From: Lingula anatina
Lineage: Eukaryota > Brachiopoda > Lingulata > Lingulida > Lingulidae
Direction of reading: 5' to 3'
Length of the DNA: 56,317 bases
NCBI RefSeq assembly: GCF_001039355.2
Contig: NW_019774624.1
Location: 760,926-817,242 of the forward strand
How positions within the stretch are numbered: position 1 is the first letter of the stretch; each line of letters starts with the position of its first letter. Shown here in pieces: positions 13,301-26,600 of this stretch. The position numbers and the translations under genes were made by a program. The notes under the pieces were generated by a model. The model was not told where the DNA came from, searched no databases, and saw nothing but the letters and a program-made list of their open reading frames with translations.

Positions 13301-14589
13301 GGGCCTTTTGCACTTCTGTTAATAAAAAGCAGGTCTATATTTAGTGTTATCATATTTAGAGTGCAGACTTCACTTCACAGATTCTTTGAATTCATTGTCA
13401 TCATTACTTTGACAACTTGACTTTTAAAGAAATATATACATTTGTTGTTTACTATTCAGTGATAAAAATGAGTTCTAAAATATAACAAATAGTTTAAAAA
13501 CTTGACGTCACAGGTTCACAGAATTCATGTATTTGCATAGACTTCTTATGAATCATGACTGACCCTGAAGTCTTGTGCTTTGGTTGCAACATGGCTGCAT
13601 TGTGTTTCACTATAATAACTGATACATAATTTTAGTAGACTTGCTTAAGTTCACAGATTAGATGTCACAGTTCCATCAAACTCCATATTAGCGTGGAATA
13701 TTGGCTCGGAATCTTTGTGGACCTGAAAGTGCAGCACCATGGGTTTTCCCTGCCACACATAACACTTGAGCTTGTCTCCAGTTGAACTCTCTCTGGTATA
13801 CAGGGTGTCAATGACCTTCACCTTGTGATCATTGTCAATATAGTTTGGTGGCAGAAGGTTGGACGTGGCAGCCAAGTATTTAGTATTGCTGCAGTATTTG
13901 ATATAAACAGCCTGATTTGTATGTCCATTTTCATCAGTATCACTAGGTCTTACAGTTAAATCATGACAAAATGCCTCAGCTGGAATACTTTTCAATGGGT
14001 TCAGGGTAGTTGGGTGGGGAACTTTAGTGTTGTCATGGAAACGAGTCCTGAACCAATCCGGGAGAGGGCTGCTTTTGCGAGTATATTTATCTACAGTCAC
14101 AACTGAACAGACAATCTCTGCAATGCTTTCATCACTATTTGGCAGCTTGCACAGACCTGATAAACTGTAGGAAGATTTCCCCAAGTGGTGCACTCTGTAA
14201 AGCAAAGACAGAAAATCAAAATGTACATCATATATAGAAAAATGTGTGGTAAAAATATGGCACGGTGACATTTGACAATATTTTTCAGCTTGGTTTTATA
14301 GAAAACAAATTGTGCTTTTATCAGCAGCATATATATATATATATATATATATACATACATACCTGTGCTGATATAAAACGGGCTGCTCTATGTTTCTAGG
14401 AAATGGTATAAAGAATCCAGGAGAGAAGTAATACTGGCCAGCAATTAAGAACTGTAGAAGATTATTCTCTTTCAGCATTTTTCCTATCTCTATAAAGTTG
14501 GCTGCCTGCATCGACTGCATTCTTGCTAGTTCAAAGTTGTTACTCATAGAAAATAGGGACATAAACTCTGGAATATGTACAATAGTATT

Positions 14590-14627
<38 letters not shown>

Positions 14628-17600
14628 TTATTACCACAATGTAAACATTTACTAGATGAATTACTATTTCTCGAAAAAATATCATAAAATAATTTGTGTA
14701 ACAGTTTCAAAAAGAAGTCTACAATTGTGTAAAAGATTGAAAGTCAATTCACCATTCCAAAGAATTATATGATTATGAACAATATGAAAGTTAGTTATAT
14801 ATATATATATATATATATAAACCTTAATTTTTTAGGATGGTGTGTTCTAAAACCTGCCACGTCTCTCTCTCTCTCTCTCTCACATAGATAAACACATGTA
14901 CTATCATGCACACGTACTTGTTCTTTTATTGATTGATCCAAAGTCTAGTCCAGGCAGTACTACAGAAGCCACTAGCCCTTTGTGGTCATTCTTCAGCTGG
15001 ATACTGGACAGCAGGGGTGTGTCATACATGTGGTCATCTACATGCTTTCCTGACCTACATCCAAAACATACAAATAACAGCAATGGATCTGTAAGTTCTG
15101 GATATAAAATATAAAGAGAAGATAATTTTGTGATGTTATTATTGTATACATAATAAGAAGCTGCAGAAGGAAGAAAACTAGGTGGATTTGACAAAACAAG
15201 GGTAGTGTTGAAATTTATGAACAGTTACTTATGGACAGTAAATGAGACAGTTGAAAACTTTTTCCCCTTAGTGCATCTTACTCTTAGCACCTGTATGTTA
15301 TCTAGTGCACTGACATACCATCTAGTCAAACTAATGGTGATAATCTTGGAGAATGTACAGACCAACTTACAAACTCATTGTGCATAAATGAGGCACACTT
15401 CTAGCACATCTCTGCCTTAGCAATATAGCCATAACATTTCTTTGGCAGGCTGCTAAAGTGACCTTGACCCCTTTTAGTGTTATCCCTCTGCAGTGCCATC
15501 TGTTGGCAGACTTGTGAACCTCTGATATTATGGCTTGATCTTATGCCTACTTGTTGCATTTGGAAAGTGAAGCTTCTTTTTACTGTTGGATTGAAAAACC
15601 ATTCTAATTGGGATGGTGCAATTCCAAGTTACAATTTAAGCTAAATCATGATTTTTTTTCAGAGGAATTTTGCATTTTATATTGAGACAAGACTATTTTT
15701 TATTTCATGGAATATTTGGTTGAAAAAAAGAGTTTGGTTTTTAACAGATTTATTTAACCTAGGAGGGTTTTCAGATCCCCCCTTCCACTGAAGGAGAAAC
15801 TAATATTTTAAACTATACCTGTTATATGACATTAATTATGAAAAGCTGATGCTAGAAATTGACTACTAAGGACAACCAGACATTGATGGAAGTGCATTAA
15901 ATTTTTATTATTTCTTCAGTCTTTGAACATTTCGTATCTCCAACAGGTGATGTTATTATTATTATTGTTTTTTTTTTTGGAATGGGTATATGACGCAGGT
16001 TACTAAAAAAGTGGCCTCACTGCATAATTTCAAAAGATTTGAGATGATAAGTGTCCATTCATTAGTCTTGTTTTAATGTTAGTAAAATAATGATGGGGAA
16101 TATAAGGCCTAACTCGTTTATATTACGTAGACTAAACAAAATTCATATGTTGATTAACGAGCTGAGACTTTTTTTATGTTTAACCACGGTTTGGCTGCAT
16201 GTTAAATTTTTTTCTAACATGTAATACTGCTTTAGTATTTGGAAGTATCAATTTAAAAATACTTATTAATATTGAGATAACCAAAAATTTGATTATCAAC
16301 AAACTGTAAAAAAGAATGAAATCTTCCATGATACTGTTTTAACCATGACTTGAGGCTTGTGTTAGTTAACTTCATGAATAGTGCTATTTAAGATGATTTT
16401 GCCTCTTTTACCTGATCCACAGTCTAAAGCTACTTGCCATTATTTTAAAAATCCAGTTTTGTGCAGAGCTTGGTAGGTTAAAAACTGTCAAGTCCCACAA
16501 TTTTTTTATGCAGGTTAAATTGGACTGTCAGCATACTAGTTATACCTGGCTTATGTTATGTATGTGAAGCAAATAATGTTCATTGATTAAAATCCATTTC
16601 ACATGATCCTAACATTGAAAAGTCCAATCACATGAAATCTATAAAGTTTTTTTTTTCAACTGTTGATTTGTGTTTCATCATGTTATGTACTTGTATATTA
16701 GACTGATGAGTTGAAGCAATTTCAGTTGTCTAATTGCAAAGCTCTCATGTATCTACTCTATGCAGGACAACCCAAGACATTAACAAAAAGAAAACACTCA
16801 AAGTGAACTGTTGACTCTGTATTATTTACTTATTTTAGCAATGACCCATGCTTTTTCTAAAACTTGCTGAAGTTTTTACAATATATGTCCCAAAGTTTCA
16901 GCCATTTGCTTTGAATAGACTTGTGTTAGAACAGCATTATTTATATTTATTATTCTTATTTTACTAGATGACTCACAATATTCACTCAGTTGTAAGGAAG
17001 TATGATAGAAACAAATGACTACCAAGATACTTTATCAGTATCCATTTTAACTATACAATACTTTAAAAATATGAGCAACATTTCAAATCTGAAAATAAAA
17101 TTTTACTCTCAAATTAAGGAAAATTGATTGAAATAATTGTTGACACGTCAGGTAAGGCTCGCTGGCATAAACATACACATGTTACACTAGTGGGCTGGAT
17201 TTGGTCTTAAAGAGCAATTTAAGTTCAAAAGTGATCTTACACGATCTTAATTATTACAGCAGTAGTCTTAAAATGGACTGAATCTGCTTTTAAGATCAAA
17301 AATGATCTAACATCTACTTATGTGGTCAAGCAGTTTCCTCCCCTCACAATGGGGGATGCCTCCCCTAACAATAGAGGACACCTCTGCTCACAATAGAAGA
17401 ATGTGTAAGGGGAGACAACTTAATTGGCTGTCAGACCAGAAATGGCCTTACTCATGGTTTAAGATCATGTAAGACTATTTGTGAACTTAAATTGCACTTT
17501 CAGACCAAATCAAGCCCACTAGTGTTAGCTGCTGTGTCAGTTGTTATCTTTCTCTATACTGTCAACCAGTCCATGAGAATAAACTTGTATCTTGTAAAAA

Positions 17601-20600
17601 GCAAAATGGAAATGATACCCAAAACATCTTGATCTCCTACCATTGTGAAAGAGACTTAGGGCGCATTCCCATAGATTTTAGATCGATCTATCCCCGTGGA
17701 GAGTCTCACTAGATTACTGTCAGATAATCCGGCTTAAATGTCCGTCCTGCCTACTACAAGCTGTGAGGGGGTAATTAACTTTCGTGCCCGCTCGGCTGAC
17801 AGCTATTTAGCGTGAACCCCCAGGGAGTTAAGTCGATCTAGTTGGATCGATCTTATCTCTGGGAATGGGGTCTAAGAGTACATTCCCAGAGATTTAGATC
17901 AACCCATCTGGATCGACATAACTCCCTTGGGGTTCACGCTAAATTGATGTTAGCTGAGTGCGCACGGTAGTTAATTACCCCCTTACAGCTTTTAGTAGGC
18001 AGGACAGACGCTTAAGCCAGCTAAGCTGACAGTAATCTAGTGAGACTCCCCACAGGGATAGATCTAAAATCTGTGGGAATGGGATCTAGTTCAACAGAAA
18101 TTAAAGGGGGGGAGGGGGGGGAGAACAGGAAAATGTTGGTAGATAAATTCTGCCGGTTTTTTTTGCTGCACCACACTTGCTATTCTGCCATATATCCTTA
18201 CAGGTTGACTTGAGTTAATGCTAAGTCATAAGGCTGGGATGTCTTGGATGAAAACTGTTATGTCTCTCATCAGAAATACCTATCAGATATGGAAATAGTT
18301 TCAAAGTTTTGCTTTATCAGCACTGTAAAACTCCATGCAGCAGTGAAATGAACGTTTCCCCTTTGTATTATTTTCAATGTCGAAATGGACATTTCCAGAA
18401 TTTGATTCATCCCATACATACACCACAAGTTTATCATCTAAATCACTTTCACTTAAATACAGACACTGCATACTTTTAACTTTATATTCATCTATATATT
18501 TTGTAAACTTGTACTTAAGCTTCTGCGCGCGCTGAGCAAGGACAGCCACATCAGTGCAAAAACGAACATAGATAGACTGGTTAACATGTCCGTTGTGATC
18601 TATGTTGCTGGGGACAACTATAATTTCTTTATGAAAGGCGTCAGGTGGTGTTTTGGCAGGTTTCAGCATGGTTAGCTTGCTTGTGCTTTGTTGACTCCAG
18701 CTCAGGTGGCTGAACTCCTCCTTTGGAAGTGCAACACTCTTTCTGGTGGTCAGGTTGACAGACACCATCACCAGTTTGGCCTCGGCTAGCACCTGGTTAG
18801 TTTGGGCATCTAAACAAGTAGACCTCAGAACTAAGGACTTCCCTCCCACACTGTCCAGGCTGAAATGGAAAAGATTACCAGGGATTTTGGGGCATTTTGA
18901 TGTTAAAAACACATTACATTTTAGATAATTTATAAAAAGTTCAATCATTTTAAGCCATCACTAAAGTAATTGTTAAAATACAATAACTTTTCCTTCATTT
19001 CATCAGTTGATTATCAATCAATAGGTTACAAGTTATATAAAAGTACTTTCTGTCAACTGATATATGATGTGCCTATTAATAAATGTTTTACTAGTACTTG
19101 CTGAGAAGCATCTTCCAAAGATAGGAAACATAGTCATTTATGATAGTGGGTATACTTGTGAATAGAGTTCTGTTATAGTTCATGGTATCTTACCCAGTGC
19201 GACACTCCAGAGGCTGGGCTATCCCCACAGGAAACTGCCTGTACAGCTTAGGAGAGATATCATAGTTTATTCCAAGCAAAAACAGACCCAAGTTGTGCCT
19301 CTTCCTAATGTCCTGCCAGTTGATGAAGTCTTTTTTCTGCCAGGCTAACACACGAGCAGACTCAAACAGCTTGGAGATCTTCTCCAGAGATAGCTGCCCT
19401 GTAAAGGTGAAATAACTGAGAGTTGAACAGTGTATCGTGTAGCTAGAAGTACTTGCAAGCACAAACAATATGGGAGAAAATCTGGCAATATTTGTACAGG
19501 AGTATTAGTTCTAGCATGTTACTATTATTTTGATAGAAAGGTCTAGTGAACAGCTTCTACAGTACTTGGTCCATTTATCTTCTAACTTCATTCATGAATG
19601 CCTAGACTGTAATGGGTATTGAACTTATCTAAGATTTTTTTTTTTAAATGCCACCTTCAGCATGTACATTGACTTTCATTAATTTATAAACCATGACTTT
19701 GTAAGCAGAGGAGGAGGGGTGTACATGTAGTACAGTATAAATAAACAGCTCCTTACTGTGTCTGTCAAAGTCCCCGTATGCTATCCCAGGTAGTGTCAGA
19801 CTGACGTATGTACCCTGCTGATCATCTGCTTTCAGCACCATGTGCTGGTACTCGGGATGTGGTGCTGTACTCATGGCTGTAGTCACAGACTGAGAGTGGT
19901 ACTCTAGGGAAGATACATTTTCCACCTTCAGAAAGGATCTTCATCAGTTTTCATTTTCCACATAGTCTAAGGCATGACATCACATTTTATCAGTATTTGG
20001 GAGAACTCACTTTGCTTGACAGAGCAATGTCTGTTCTTAGTATAATACATGTGGTTGTTAACCTGGCTGTATTCATGATAAATGTTGCTGAAATAACTTT
20101 GACAAAGCAAATGAAACAAATAGCATAAGTCACCACTTCTCACCCAGGCCACTAAAGATAACATTCACCTAGGCAGAAACTAGGGATAGTTCATTGCTTC
20201 ATGTAGCCTACCTTATATGTCTTCACCTGCTGCCTGTATTTATCTGTGTAGCTATCAGTTACTGGGGTCAGTTTACCCTTAAGAATTCCAATCATATACA
20301 AAAAATGTTACTTAACATAAATTACAAACTATTTTACTTTTAGTCAGGCAGTAGTGCTACAGATAGGGTATAGATTACCACCCACAACCACCTTGTATAT
20401 GCTACTTTGACCTAGATAAGAAAAGTAGGTCATAGACTTAGTGTCACATGTCTGTCATATGACAATTTTTATTTCTCAGCAGACTGGGTAGTTGATTCCA
20501 AATGACAAATGTGCAGTTCTCGATTTTTATAATGTTGGTGTTGACACTGTAGTTGTTGCTTAATGTTTATGATTCAAATTTTTTCTGTATGGTGCATTTC

Positions 20601-23600
20601 GAAATTATTTTTATGAAACGTACAGTTATGCTTGACAAAATTGATAAATTGGTGAGCAATCAATGTCTTTTGCAAACATTGTCAGCAGGCAAACTTTGCT
20701 TTTATTTAGTTTTTTTCAACATAAGGTTTTTAATGGGCATAGCATTATAGCTATAGGATAAGCTTGTGTGACAAGGTTATTTTTAGTAACACCCCAGATT
20801 ATGCCTGTGGAGACTAAGCCAAACAGTTGCCTGGTTCATACACTTAACAGTGGTGGAGGCAACAGGTACACGTTTCCATAAATGTGATTTTTTCTCATTT
20901 TATTCACAAATTTGATAGTACCACAATGGTAAATAAGTGCTGGTCATTTTGTCACGTTTCATTGACTTTTGAGATTTTTTCAAACTGGTTAATTATCAAG
21001 CATGAAGCTTATTTTTCAGACACATGCACATATATTTCTGCAATGTAACCATGCTGATACATACAGATCCAGTTTTAACCAACTTCTTTTTGTGTGGCTT
21101 TTAGGAAAATATGAGGGGACTGTTTGTGGTTTTAAAGTTGTTGTAAACGGTTATATTGTATAAACTTTGTAAATTTTATGAATGCCTTAAAGGCATGCTC
21201 TTTTTTCCTAAAAAATAGAATAACATGTACTCTCTTTGCTGGAAATTGATTGCTTCTCTCATGGAAATGAAAGTAATATATCTACCTGATTTCCAAAACA
21301 GCAAGGTAATCATTAGCACTTGTATTTACTCAAAAATTGATGAAGATAGCAGGAAAATTCCTAAAAGGAACAACCTTTCAGACATATAGTGCCAGTTCTA
21401 GTGATGTTATCATCTTGTTTTCTATTTCCAATGCCAGTTCTAGTGATGTTATAGTCTTGTTTTATATTTCCAGTGCCATTTCTAGTGATGCTATAGTCTT
21501 GTTTTATATTTCTAGTGCCACTTCTAGTGATGCTATAGTCTTGTTTTATATTTCCAGTGCCACTTCTAGTGATGCTATAGTCTTGTTTTATATTTCCAGT
21601 GCCACTTCTAGTGATGCTATAGTCTTGTTTTATATTTCCAATGCCAGTTCTAGTGATGTTGTAGTCTTGTTTTATATTTCCAGTGCCAGTTCTAGTGATG
21701 TCATAGTCTTGTTTTCTATTTCCAGTGCCAGTTCTAGTGATGTTATAGTCTTGTTTTATATTTCCAATGCCAGTTCTAGTGATGTCATAGTCTTGTTTTA
21801 TATTTCCAGTGCCAGTTCTAGTGATGCTATAGTCAGCACAGTGGGACTGGGCAGTTCTCCCTCCATCAGTAGTTTTGATGAACCTATGTACAGACCACAG
21901 TTTGCTAGAGGTCAGTGCCAAACAAATACTCTGTTGATATGTACATGGTTTTCATTGTAAGGATATAAGATCTTTCATATTGGCATCATGAATGACAAAT
22001 GCCAATTTTGACTATGTAGTTGTTGGTTGGTTCATATATTTCAGTTGCTGTTCTGTAGCTTTGTGTTCAAAGCACAAATTAGCCATGAAGTTTTATAGAC
22101 TGGGGTAGCGCTAACACTCGCCAATTTAGCCAAAGAAAGAGGGCTTGATTTGACATGTTTTAGCCAAATTATAACCATTTTGATATCAAATTGACAAAAA
22201 TGTGGTGATTTGGCTTAGTGAAAAATAATTCTAGTGCTACCCCAGATAGATGTTATTTTTTATGTTGATTGTAACTTAATTTTAACATAATTCCATTACA
22301 TAAATCATTAAGTTTCATGACCTCTTTTGTAACAGCACGAAATAATGTTAGAAATTATATCCAAAATTTAGAAAAAATATGGTTTTGTTGCAAACCTTCT
22401 CTAATGTTTACAAAGTAAATGTTTAGAATTATATTGAAAATATTGCTTTTAACCAGAGGCAGCATTATCAATGTTTGTTGCTGCTCTGATATAACACTTA
22501 AACCCTGTTAACTAAAAAATAAGTTTAAGGATACTGAAAGTGTCTGCCAAAAACATTTCATTTACTGCTTTACATCTTTCTTTTGGGTAAGAGATAAATT
22601 TTTAGTGTTTAGTGCCTAATTTATGTGACATTTACATGTGTCATCTAATGAGTGAGGTCATAATTGTTGAGGTAAAAATGGAAAAATCTGTTTCTCAGTT
22701 TCTCCTTAACCTGAGCACCCATGAAAACCATTTTAATACAGATTTTAATGTTGTATTGTTGATAAAGCAGATGAATACATTTGTTTAAAGAAAATTTGTA
22801 ATTATGGACTCATATCTACATAACAAAAATGTTTAAACCAAAATGACAGATTTAAAGCTCATACACTTTTGGACATACACTCATACACTTTTAGACAACT
22901 ATGCCAATATTCGTGTTAAAATCATGTTTGGGGATGAAGATATGCCCCATACTGATTGCTATCTCACTTCAAAATAGAAGGGTGTTAAAATGACGACAAA
23001 AACTTTGAGTTGCCTGTACTCATACATAGCAACAAATAAATATAAACATGCAACAATAAATATAAAGGTGATATTTTATATTTTTAAGGTTTTTTATTGT
23101 TTTTAATTGGCTCAAAGTTAGATGCATTACTGACTAATAAGATGCAGGAAAAATCTCATTTTTGGTATCTGGATGATAATAAACCCTTACAGCATACTTA
23201 AAGCAAACTCACAGATTCATGTTAACATCTTGATTTTAAATATGGCCACAGATCGTGTCCCACCACAGCCCCCACCCCCTATGCCAGGACCCATCCAGCA
23301 ACTCCTACCAGGCACTGACCAGGACATTCTGCAGCAGTGGAGGGCACGGCGCAGGCTGGACCAGATGCAGGAACGCATACGACAAGGACATGGTATGCCA
23401 CCTACTGGACAGGGATATGAGGTGTGTGGATTTTATTCCGTGTTACTTTGTGCCTACTAGGCCAAGATTCAGTGTCTGTTATGTTACACCAACCACTATG
23501 TAACCTTGCCCCTTCCACTGCCAACTTTTAACACATTATCAATTTCTTAGAAAATGTTTAAATGATGAAGAATTTACTATTTCATCATTATATTGAAAAA

Positions 23601-26600
23601 GACCCTCCCTCCCCTCTTCTAGGCCCCAAAGCACATATAGTGCATTTTAATACAGATGTTTATTTCTATTTTCCTTTTAGTCCTCAGAGATTGAAAACAA
23701 ACTGGCAGAGTTCAGAAAGAAGCTTGCAGTGTCAGACAGAGTACAGGAGTGTACTGGAGCAGGGACTGGCAAGCAACAGGGCCAGAGCTCTGGAACAGAG
23801 AGCAAGGAAAAGGTAAGGTTGGACTAGCAGGCAACAGGGCCAGAACACTGGAACACAGTGCAAGGAAATGGTAATGTTAGGTCACAGGGCCAGAACTCTG
23901 GAACACGGAGCAAGGAAATGGTAGGTTTAGACTAGCAGGCCTCAGGGCCAGAACTGTGGAACACAGAGCAAGGAAATGGTAATGTTAGGTCACAGGGCCA
24001 GAACTCTGGAACACGGAGCAAGGAAATGGTAGGTTTAGACTAGCAGGCCTCAGGGCCAGAACTGTGGAACACAGAGCAAGGAAATGGTAAGGTTAGACTA
24101 GCAGGCTGCAGGATCAGAATTCTGGAACACATAGCAAGGAAATAGTAAGGTTAGACTAGCAGACCAAAGGGCCAGAACTGTGCAACACAGAGCAAGGAAA
24201 TGTTAAGGTTAGACCCCATTCCCATAGATTTTAGATCTATCTATCCCTGTGGGGAGTCTCACTAGATTACTGTCAGCTTAGCCGGCTTAAGTGTCTGTCC
24301 CGCCTACTAAAAGCTGTAAAGGGGTAATTAACTATGGTGCAGACCAGCAGGTCCCAGGGCCAGAACTCTGGAACACAGAGCAAGGGTGTGGTAATGTTAG
24401 ACTAGCAGGCCACAGGGCTAGAACTGTGGAACACAGAGCAGGAAATGGTAACGTAAGACTAGCAGGTCACAGGGCCAGAACTCTGGAACACAGAGCAAGG
24501 GTATGGTAATGTTAGACTAGCAGGTCACAGGGCCAGAACTCTTGGAACACCGAGTAAAAACTTGCATTTCAAAAGCTATTTATCTGTTATCCAAAACAAA
24601 TGCAGTGATTTAGTTTTTGTCTAACCCTGTCTGTAAAAACCTTTCAGTGGTTATTTGTTTCAGTGCATGCCTTTCTTAATAAAATCTTGAACTATGTGCC
24701 AACTTGAAGCTGTTTTTATCTTCAGGCAGACAAATCGTGTGGGACAGAACCAGAGAGCCCAAGGTCAAGGTCCGCCCCATCCAGCCCTAAAAGAGCACAC
24801 CAAGGTTTATCAGCCGCACCCCAGAGACAAGAAGGAACCCCTAGGGCTAGTCATGCCCATTCTGCCCCCTCTAGCCCTATTGCCAGCCCAAGTGTGCAGA
24901 GGAAGCAATGTGACAGGGGAGGTGTGTCACCCCACTTCCATCTGCTCTGTGATATTCTGCCTTGTCCACACAGTCCTAAAATATGCCCTGAAGATGTCAG
25001 CAGCTCCCAGATATCTAGTCAAGAGCAACCAGAAAGGGAAATTGAGTCTCATTTGAGTGACAGTGAAATAACACGTAATTGTACTTCCTCTGCTGCAAAT
25101 AGAAAATGTAAAGGCAGGAGTAGGAATCTCAAAAAATACTTTGATGAAAGTGATAATGTCCAAAAGGAAAAGCAATCCAAGACAGAAACTGATACTTATC
25201 TGCCTCCACTGTTACATGGAAATATGACTGACAAACCTTGTAATGAAAAATATGGCAAGCAAACTAAAAAAAAACATTTAAAGGAAAAAAACTACACTTT
25301 AAAAGAAAATTATGTCAATAAAAACTTGAAAAATGAACCCGTTAAAAGTACCAGATATAAGGAGATAAGCAGAAGTGCCAACAGTATAGGTAGATCACAG
25401 TGTTCTAGGTCAATGAAAAAGAATGGTATGCCACACCCAACACTAGCCAGCAGTCCCAGACACAGGACCAAAGTTGATGTTTTGCAGTCAGCCATTGGAA
25501 AGGTGATACCACTTTCACATCAAAGTAATTCTTTCTTTTTATGATTGCAGTAGATGAATACATATTACCTCAAGGTGCAGTAGACTGCCAGGTTTTTAAC
25601 CTAATATCAACATGAAAGGACTTCATCAGGTGTAGATGACCTCTATTTATCTTGAGGTCATTGGGTCAAAGGTCAAGATCACAGCGACATTCAACACAAA
25701 AGCATTGTCTAACCAATAAATAGAAAAAGGTTTGCCCTGCTGGGGGGCATCTGTGTTTGACAAGCACCTTTTGTTTTTACTTGTTATGAATGCGATGCCA
25801 GTAACCTGATGAATAACTCTGCTTTACAATTTGGCATTAACTTGCAGGCTGTCAGTGACCATTTGTTTCACAATTCCACAGCCAGCAGTTCCAGTTCTGG
25901 GGCATGCCCAGCAGAGCAGTCTGAGGAAGGTAAGGGGACACACACACAGTCACCTCTAACACAACTGAAATGTTTCGCATCTTTACCTCGAGTCACATTT
26001 TGTTTTCCCCCATTTGCTGAATGTTTCTGTCTATGACTGTCTGAGTTAACCTATTTTATTTGTAAACTTTGCAGCAGCATCTGATACTGGAATCCATCTT
26101 TTATTTCAGAAATCAGTGTGGAGTTGTCAACTGATGACAGCGAATTTCCTGAGGATGAATTACTTCAGATGTTGAGGTCCAGAAGAAGGCATTATGAGAG
26201 TCAGCTGAGGTAGAATATAAATTTTTGCCACAATTGTAAACATTCAAAAATGTTATTGCACCCCAAAGTGAAGCATATTTTTGGCCATGATACTGAATTG
26301 TGGAGACTTAACAAAACACGCATGTTCTCAGCATGTTGGCTGAAGTAGAAATTAGGTATATGCGGCAGATGTGGTGTATTAAGATACTTGTATATCTGTA
26401 ACTTAACTAAAGACAATGTTTCATATTGTATATATCATTCATTGTGTTCAATGTATTAATATGTATTAATTCTATTTACAATGACACATGCTGTATTTTT
26501 GCATGACCAAGAGATAAAAAGTTTCCCACATTGTTTTGTTTGTCAAGGGAGGTGAATTGGAGGGGGGGGGGGGGGGGGGGGGCACAGTCCCTGTGATCCT

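Noticed and set aside
14296-14685. 129-codon frame with IYIYIYIY stretches
   Set aside because: Only the middle part (14363-14567) is an exon of thioesterase gene A; both ends are translated TA microsatellites in introns.
21361-21921. 186-codon minus-strand frame with ITRTGTGNIKQDY repeats
   Set aside because: Antisense reading of the acceptor minisatellite, open because the 42-bp unit lacks stops in that frame too.
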